From: Crambe crambe
Taxonomy: Eukaryota > Porifera > Demospongiae > Poecilosclerida > Crambeidae
Length of the DNA: 64,000 bases
Assembly (NCBI GenBank): GCA_963924555.1
Contig: OZ004589.1
Span: forward strand, 248,001-312,000
Direction: 5' to 3'
Each line of letters begins with the position of its first letter. Position 1 is the stretch's first letter. Of this stretch, positions 58,501 through 64,000 are shown in pieces. The position numbers were made by a program, and so were the translations under genes. A model generated the notes under the pieces. It searched no databases. It was not told the origin of the DNA and saw only the letters and a program-made list of their open reading frames with translations.

Positions 58501-59900
58501 CAGGGGGTAGCAATCTCTGTTGACTGCTCATGTGGTGACTAACCTTCTTCGGAGAAGGAGAGGAAAGAAGGGACCAGGTAGGAGAGGAAGGAGCTGGAGT
58601 GGTTGATAAGTTTGCATTTCTTGGAGAACCATCCTTCCCTTGCCTGGTAGACCACCTCATACAGGCCTCCATCCTTGCCCCCCAAGAGGACACGCCCCTC
58701 GGGAGTTCCCTCGATGCACATCATCCCCACATTGTCTGTTGGCAGGTTGAAGAGAGGTTCTGGTTGCAAGTGCATCTCAGCAAACTGGTCATGGGGTGTG
58801 GCTACAGTGCAGGAGCATTGAAAAATCAGTGCAAATTCTAATATCCAGACAATAATTTTTTATTAACTCTCCATTTATTTAATTAATATTATGACATACT
58901 TGTGAAACTGACTCCAAGGATGATGACCTCAACGGCAGTGGTGAGACAGAGGAGGAATTGGATGTGGTCTTGAAAGACTCCCAGCTTGGGTTGCACCAGT
59001 CCCACACTGATCACCACCTCATTGAGTCCATCAAAGTAGGCCAAGTCCTTCCCATCCACATAACTCCACATGTAGATGGTGTTGTCAATGGTGAGCCATG
59101 CCCGGCGAATCTCAGGCATGATTCCCATCTGACAGTTGCACTGAAGGTCTGAGGGAAAAGGGGGCTAAGGAAATAATATGGTGCTCTTCCAGGCATGCAA
59201 TTATTAGTAACTGCTGCTCATCTAAACACTCCTCTAACAATATTCATGATCATTAAAGTGTGGCCATGCTATGAATAATGAATATCACTACTCTACAGTC
59301 TGCAGCATACATGCATTGTAGCTACAAGTATCCATCTCAAAAGTGCTCGCTCAAAAACATTGAAAGTACAAATAAGTCCCTGGATACCAACATGCATTGT
59401 CACTATTGTTTGGGAAGCTTCCCTGCCATTGGTTAAAGAGGGATACTTTGAAATTCCTGGACGAGCTCAGAGGGCAGAGGTGTGTGGCGGAGGGGGCCCA
59501 ATAATGGCATCATTGCAAGAGGAGGAAGGGAGTTTTCTAGAGATGGGTAGTCAATGTCTGCATTTCCACTCCAATTGGTTTGTGCTGCAGAAAGGAGAAT
59601 GAATTCCAAATAGAGCCCACCCAAAGCCACATGGTGTGCTACCTACTCTATGCACAGATAGTGGCTCATACAGGTTATCTGATGGATCTTACCATGTGTG
59701 GCTATTCTCAATTGGCCACTCAGCTCCCAGAAGCATGTATCTTCCTTCAGATGGGTGTCGACTAACCTTCCAGCGTTTTCCAAGCCTTCGGAGACAGTGC
59801 TGGCGTTGAGTGAAGCGGGGATTGGGGTGCGAGGAGAAGTAGCCCCTGTCATACTGTGAGCGCCTCCGAGGAAAGCTTGAGGGGGAGGTGAAGCCATCAT
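52546..59900 (-). CDS. NUP155: NUP155, inner-ring nucleoporin
   Basis: A gene of some 25 exons. NUP155 is a large scaffold of the nuclear pore inner ring, with an N-terminal beta-propeller and a C-terminal alpha-solenoid. The start is ATG 59900 (or 59897), exon 59693-59900, containing [18 protein letters not shown]. The next exons carry [23 protein letters not shown] and [20 protein letters not shown]. Later exons have [81 protein letters not shown] and [20 protein letters not shown]. The solenoid includes [53 protein letters not shown] and [19 protein letters not shown]. The stop is at 52546-52548, after [11 protein letters not shown]. Introns hold several short repeats and a tRNA gene on the other strand. 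Not every exon edge was fixed. Confidence 0.95.
53640..53940. repeat. About 110-base tandem repeat, three diverged copies
   Basis: Each copy holds agactgaaggaa, caaatttg and cacccctgcccctca. In a NUP155 intron; the copies differ by small indels. Confidence 0.75.
54328..54517. repeat. Direct duplication in NUP155 intron
   Basis: The segment accaataacact..aaatgtg..atgatg-ctagactca-ttttcagtgt occurs at about 54328-54391 and again at 54463-54517. Confidence 0.7.
56273..56344 (+). tRNA. tRNA-Cys (GCA)
   Basis: A 72-base cloverleaf. The acceptor stem GGGGGTA pairs with TGCCCCC (one T-G pair), with T as discriminator. The D arm is GCTC-AGTGGTA-GAGC. The anticodon arm TTTGA-CTGCAGA-TCAAA carries anticodon GCA at 56305-56307. 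The T arm CCTGG-TTCAAAT-CCGGG contains the B box. There is no intron and no encoded CCA. The gene lies in a NUP155 intron on the opposite strand. Its internal A and B boxes are intact, so Pol III transcription is expected. Confidence 0.97.
56351..56357 (+). terminator. Pol III oligo-T terminator of tRNA-Cys
   Basis: Seven T residues six bases after the tRNA end. Confidence 0.85.
56950..57096. mobile_element. Degenerate copy of MITE-like family C
   Basis: Shares ctatgcctaatatctt, cattactg-tggctg, ataatca-tgg-cc and tggtgatcatgg with the element at 33477-33657. Ends (ctccccag and ccccaagaacc) are decayed versions of its inverted repeats. In a NUP155 intron. Confidence 0.75.
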
Positions 59901-60097
59901 GGCCTTGCCTGCGTATTAAAATGGGCCAGCCCAAAAAGATTAAGGATCTAGGAAAAGGTCTACACTCTTATAAGATCTTAGCGAGGATATATAATTCGTG
60001 CATATACAAATTACGACACTTTACCATACAGCACAAAATTTGCAGGAGAGAGAAAAAAAGGAAGGTTGAGAACATAATAACATAGACAGTATAAAGG
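59901..60097. other. Intergenic, NUP155 promoter region
   Basis: 197 bases between the NUP155 start and the OXCT1 stop, both minus strand. No motif recognised. Confidence 0.5.
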
Positions 60098-62583
60098 TTA
60101 AATTTGTCCCATTGGCTTGAGAGAGCTGGAAACCTGTATTGGGATCATTAACTATTATATAAAATTGTCCATCTAATAAATGCACCTCAAAAGAGCTGCC
60201 AGTAGCTGCTCTGATATCCTCTACACTAACTCCATCAAACACTTCCATCAGCAATAATCCCTTCTCCTTGCTCACTTCAAACACAGCCTTAAAAACGACA
60301 ACAACACAACATGTAATAGAGACACTAACATCACTCATACACTCACCAAGTCTGTAATAATCAGATCAACACAGTTCTTGCCAGTGACAGGTAAAGAACA
60401 TTCCTCCAGAATCTTGTGCTTTCCCTGGAGAAATGTAGTGTGTTTGAAATATAAATTTCCATACTGCAGCAAAAGGCGATAACAACAACAGACCTTGGCT
60501 GTGTGCTCCATTGTAACAACCACCTTCGTTTGAGGACTCGAGACAAGATCCATGGCCCCACCCATTCCCTTCACCATCTTTCCCTAAATAACACACACCA
60601 TGACAGATGAAAGCGAGCACACTTTGAGGTGGTCTGACTCACAGGAATCATCCAGTTGGCCAAGTCACCAAACTGTGACACTTGCATACCGCCCAACATG
60701 GTCAGGTCAATATGGCCACTAAAAATATCATCCAGTGACAGCTTTAGTTTTACAAGTTCTCTATTCACTTCGTTACCCTCTGATCATCCCAAATGATTCA
60801 TCACTGGAGAAGAAGGATCCTCCTGGCAGCATTGTAACCGTCTCCTTCCCTGAATTACACCATAAAACTCCCCAACTTGAGAATGAACTTAATCTTTGAG
60901 GTCATTTCATACCTGCATTGATGAGATCAGCATCTTCTTCTCCTTCGTATGGAAATGGTCCCTAAAGGATTATTAATAATAAGATCGAGTGCAGAACAGA
61001 CTCAATGCCTATCGGATGATCTTACAAAGCCAAGGATTCCATTCTCACTCTGCAAAGTGACTTTCATGCCCTCAGGGATGTAGTTACTGGCAAGCACTGG
61101 AATACCAATACCTAAGTTAGCTGCAGTTAAAAGATGGAAAGGTCAAAAGGTTAAAATTTGATTGTGACAATGGATGTAGTGATGCAATTTACCAAACATT
61201 CCATCCTTAAACTCCAGAGCAGCTCTACGAATGATACGTTGTCTTAACTCAGCACCCTTTCCTCCTCCTACTCCTCCTGCTCCCCTTGTGTCACCACGCT
61301 TTCTAACTGTCCGTTTCTGCAAAGATCATGTGACTGAATAGTCCACACATAATTAATGTAAACACTTAATTACTTCTATTCTTTTTTCATAATTGCTCCC
61401 AACAAAAAATCGATCCACAAAGATGTTAGGAAGATGAATAGCCTCAGGGTCCAACTCTCCCACATCAACTAACTCCTCCACCTACAAGTGGACAAAAGGA
61501 CAACATATTAGCTTATTAAGCGAGTTAATTAAGGGACTCCCTCACCTCCACTATAGTGGTCTTGGCAGCCTTTGCCATGGGAACGTTGTAGTTCCTTGCA
61601 GACATTCTGAACAAGACATTGCCGGCTCTGTCAGCTTTCCAACCCTTTATCAGAGCAAAGTCCCCAGTAATGGCCTCCTCCAGCACATAATTGCGTCCAT
61701 TAAACACTCGATGCTGAATAAAAAATCGCTATGTAACAGAATAGTCTCATGTGGACTACATATCTACTTGTAACTATAGGGCCAGAGATCACATGACTGG
61801 ACTATTCATGCGATCTACAACATCTGACACATGATCTCATACCTCCTTCTCCTTACTGGCTATTTCAACGGATCCATCTTTTCCGTACTTGATGGGTGCC
61901 CCTCCCTTGTGCACCAGTGTCCCATATGCTGTGGGAGTGAAAAATGCTGGGATCCCAGCCCCACCTGCTCTAAGCTTCTCTGCCAGTGTCCCCTGAGGGG
62001 TCAATTCCACTTCCAATTCACCAGAGAGAAACTGGCGCTCAAATTCGGCATTTTCCCCAACATAAGATGAAACCATCCGTTTGATTTGTCGTGATTGAAG
62101 TAGCAACCCCAAACCAAAGCCGTCCACTCTGCAAGACAAAACATTACAGACAAAGAAAGCATGGTCTTAAAGCAGAATTGAGTCACTACACATCATAGTT
62201 TGGTCACCAGACTACTCTTGGACTCACCCAGCATTGTTACTGACACACGTGACCTCCTTCGTGCCCTTATCCCTGAGGGCACCTATCAGGTTCTCAGGGA
62301 TACCACACAGACCGAACCCACCAACCAGCAGCTTTGCTCCATCTGGGATATCATCAACACAAGAACGAGCATCTTTATAGAACTTGGAACTTGAGCTCGG
62401 GGAAGTGGAAAAGAACTGTGAGAGGCATGAAGTATCTATTCACTTTTTCTGGTTTCATTCTAGCTACGATTGTTGGGTTTACCTACTGACCTTTTGAGTG
62501 GTGAATGGAACAAGACTCCTTGCAAGTACTTGCCAGCTGCTTGCTGTCTTCAGAGGAGATGATAGCAGCGATCTGCACGCCAT
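60098..62583 (-). CDS. OXCT1: OXCT1, mitochondrial succinyl-CoA:3-ketoacid CoA-transferase
   Basis: Transfers CoA from succinyl-CoA to acetoacetate, the key step of ketone body use in mitochondria. Exon 1 (62491-62583) encodes an N-terminal extension rich in Arg, Ser and Leu with no acidic residue ([20 protein letters not shown]), a typical matrix-targeting peptide. The alpha part has [39 protein letters not shown] and [21 protein letters not shown] linker ([15 protein letters not shown]) leads to the beta part, with [31 protein letters not shown] containing the catalytic Glu, and [20 protein letters not shown]. The C-terminus is [20 protein letters not shown], then exon 60098-60133 giving [11 protein letters not shown]. 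That last acceptor was chosen because it restores the family C-terminus; reading through would add unrelated residues. Exons are short and phases agree. Confidence 0.96.
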
Positions 62584-62762
62584 ACTCAACAAAAGCTACT
62601 GCTAACTACTTTGTTGGAAGAACAACCCTTTTCCATAATTTCCAAAAAGGGTTAAGTTTATTATTATTCTTTAACCCTTTTCTGCTGGTGTACGAGAGAA
62701 ATAATAGAAATGGTGTGATTCTTGCTCAGGTTAACGTACGCTAGCTAGCTACACCCAGTGGA
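62584..62762. promoter_or_regulatory. Bidirectional promoter, OXCT1 / TRAPPC13
   Basis: 179 bases between divergent starts. No specific site recognised. Confidence 0.5.
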
Positions 62763-64000
62763 ATGGATTCTGGAAGCCAGCAGCACTTGCTGGGCCTGAA
62801 AGGTAAGCAGGAATAGGACCTAAGTCTTTCTGCGTATAAACATCAGGATGAACTTTGACCTTTCTGTGTGTGCAGTAATGCGCCTGACCAAACCGTCTCT
62901 GCTTCCTTACCATCCTGTAATGGGGGAGCCATGGGACATGTTAGGTGAGTCTCTACTTCACTGGTCAGTCCCTGTCATCATATCCCCTTAATATAGGCAC
63001 AACCCTCCAACATGAGATGGAGAGTGACATGCGTGCAGTAAAGGGTCTCCTTGGTCTGTCCACCAGCAAAGTCTTGGGCCTACCACAATGTTTTGGGTGA
63101 GTAGTGCATGCACCTTCCACCATTTAAACTCATTTACCTCCTCTTAGAATGATATTTCTTGGGGAAACATTCAGTGGGTTCGTGACAGTTCATAATGATA
63201 GCCAAGAAACTGTGCGAGATGTCAACTTAAAGGTAAGCCTTTAGCTGTGCAGAGAGTCAAGGTTGAAGGTTCTGTGATAGAAACTCTGAGATGGATCCCT
63301 TTATTTTTTGGGTCAAATTTCTATGAATAACTCCTAGAAACACTTTTCATGTGAAGGAGTATGAGTGTGTGTCTTATCTGGCAGGTAGAGCTGTTGACTC
63401 CAAGTCAGCGGGTATCGCTGTTGTCAGCTGCTCCCATAACCCAACTGGACGCCAACAGCTGCGAGGAGCGCATCATCAGTCATGAAGTCAAGGAACTAGG
63501 AGAACACAGGTCTGTGTGGGTTTCCTATGTCCCTTAAAAAGAGTGGGCCATTTGATAACTACTTCTCACTTTGCAGTTTGATCTGCTCTGCGACGTACAC
63601 AGTCCACTTATCTGGTGAAGAACTATTTCTCAGAAAATTCTTCAAATTCAATGTATTTAAAGACTCTCTAGCTCTTTCTTGTCTTTATGTTTCGATTATT
63701 CCAGGTAGCCAAGCCGCTGGACGTGAAGACAAAGTTCATGAATGTGGAAGACCACATTCTATTGGAGGTGCAGATCCAGAACATCACTCCCAACCCCATA
63801 TTCCTAGAGGTGGTAAACTTTGACCCCTATGCTGGTCTGATAGCACTGAACCTCAATCGCCTTCAAAGCAAAAATGAAGAAGAGTGAGTGAGGAATCTAT
63901 CAGACTTGGGGGAGGGGGTCCATGTATTAATGTCCTGTCGTCCTGTCCATTCCACTACGACCATCTTCTCACTTCTTGTTTATGTAGATCAGATGAGTTG
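62763..64000 (+). CDS. TRAPPC13: TRAPPC13, TRAPP III complex subunit (5' part, partial)
   Basis: The first exon (62763-62802, MDSGSQQHLLGLK) is followed by VMRLTKPSLLPYHPVMGEPW, LPQCFGMIFLGETFSGFVTV, HNDSQETVRDVNLKVELLTP, ERIISHEVKELGEHSLICSA, LRKFFKFN and KPLDVKTKFMNVED. These match the metazoan TRAPPC13 N-terminal beta-sandwich region in order. The subunit belongs to TRAPP III, which activates Rab1 in ER-Golgi traffic and autophagy. The gene runs off the right edge; the last exon seen begins near 63988. Confidence 0.93.

Noticed and set aside
59767..59770. Donor GGAAG|GTTAGT inside NUP155 exon 1
   Set aside because: Reading through gives [13 protein letters not shown], which is conserved in the family; splicing there would delete it.
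60021..60135. Read-through C-terminus of OXCT1 ending near 60021
   Set aside because: An acceptor at 60134 gives [11 protein letters not shown] and a stop, matching the family C-terminus, while read-through adds unrelated hydrophobic residues.

Overview
The window is animal nuclear DNA from a compact, AT-rich, intron-dense genome. Nearly every gene has many short GT-AG introns, often under 150 bases, and neighbours lie only 100-450 bases apart. The gene set mixes deeply conserved metazoan and ciliary genes with fast-evolving extracellular and receptor genes. The latter include tandem Calx-beta modules with all-phase-1 introns, a receptor tyrosine phosphatase with a mucin-like ectodomain, and a tandem pair of Ig-like receptors. 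I infer an early-branching animal, most likely a demosponge. That is an inference from gene style and compactness, not a species match. All coding calls come from hand-translated exons whose splice phases were checked; no database search was possible.

Layout. At 1-7 kb on the minus strand is the 5' part of a secreted Calx-beta protein that runs off the left edge. At 7.2-12.7 kb (minus) is a receptor tyrosine phosphatase with an active D1 and a degenerate D2. At 13.2-16.7 kb (minus) is CCDC93, facing FBXW9 (plus, 16.9-18.6 kb) across a 151-base shared promoter. At 18.7-19.1 kb (minus) is a tiny membrane protein whose first exon is a paralogue of the phosphatase signal-peptide exon. At 19.3-20.8 kb (plus) is a single-exon inositol polyphosphate 5-phosphatase with a SKICH domain, followed by a transgelin/calponin gene. 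At 22.4-24.2 kb (minus) is TTC4, facing REXO1 (plus, 24.4-30.8 kb). At 30.9-32.3 kb (minus) is a type II membrane sulfotransferase, facing PLGRKT (plus). At 33.9-34.9 kb (minus) is an unrecognised gene sharing an X-box promoter with the ciliary gene SPEF2 (plus, 35.1-43.0 kb).

At 43.2-49.2 kb (plus) are two tandem paralogous Ig-like transmembrane receptors, one with a cytoplasmic tail made of a THEK minisatellite. At 49.4-52.1 kb (minus) is a RAVER-type RRM protein. At 52.5-59.9 kb (minus) is NUP155, with a tRNA-Cys gene antisense in one intron. At 60.1-62.6 kb (minus) is mitochondrial OXCT1, facing TRAPPC13 (plus), which runs off the right edge.

The conserved genes do not form one pathway: CCC-complex trafficking, ubiquitin ligation, lipid signalling, Hsp90 co-chaperoning, RNA turnover, cilium, splicing, nuclear pore, ketone metabolism and TRAPP trafficking are all present. 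The repeated theme is head-to-head pairs with short shared promoters. The unusual content is in the extracellular and receptor genes and in the small inverted-repeat elements and minisatellites in introns. Several duplications sit on splice sites and could create alternative products.
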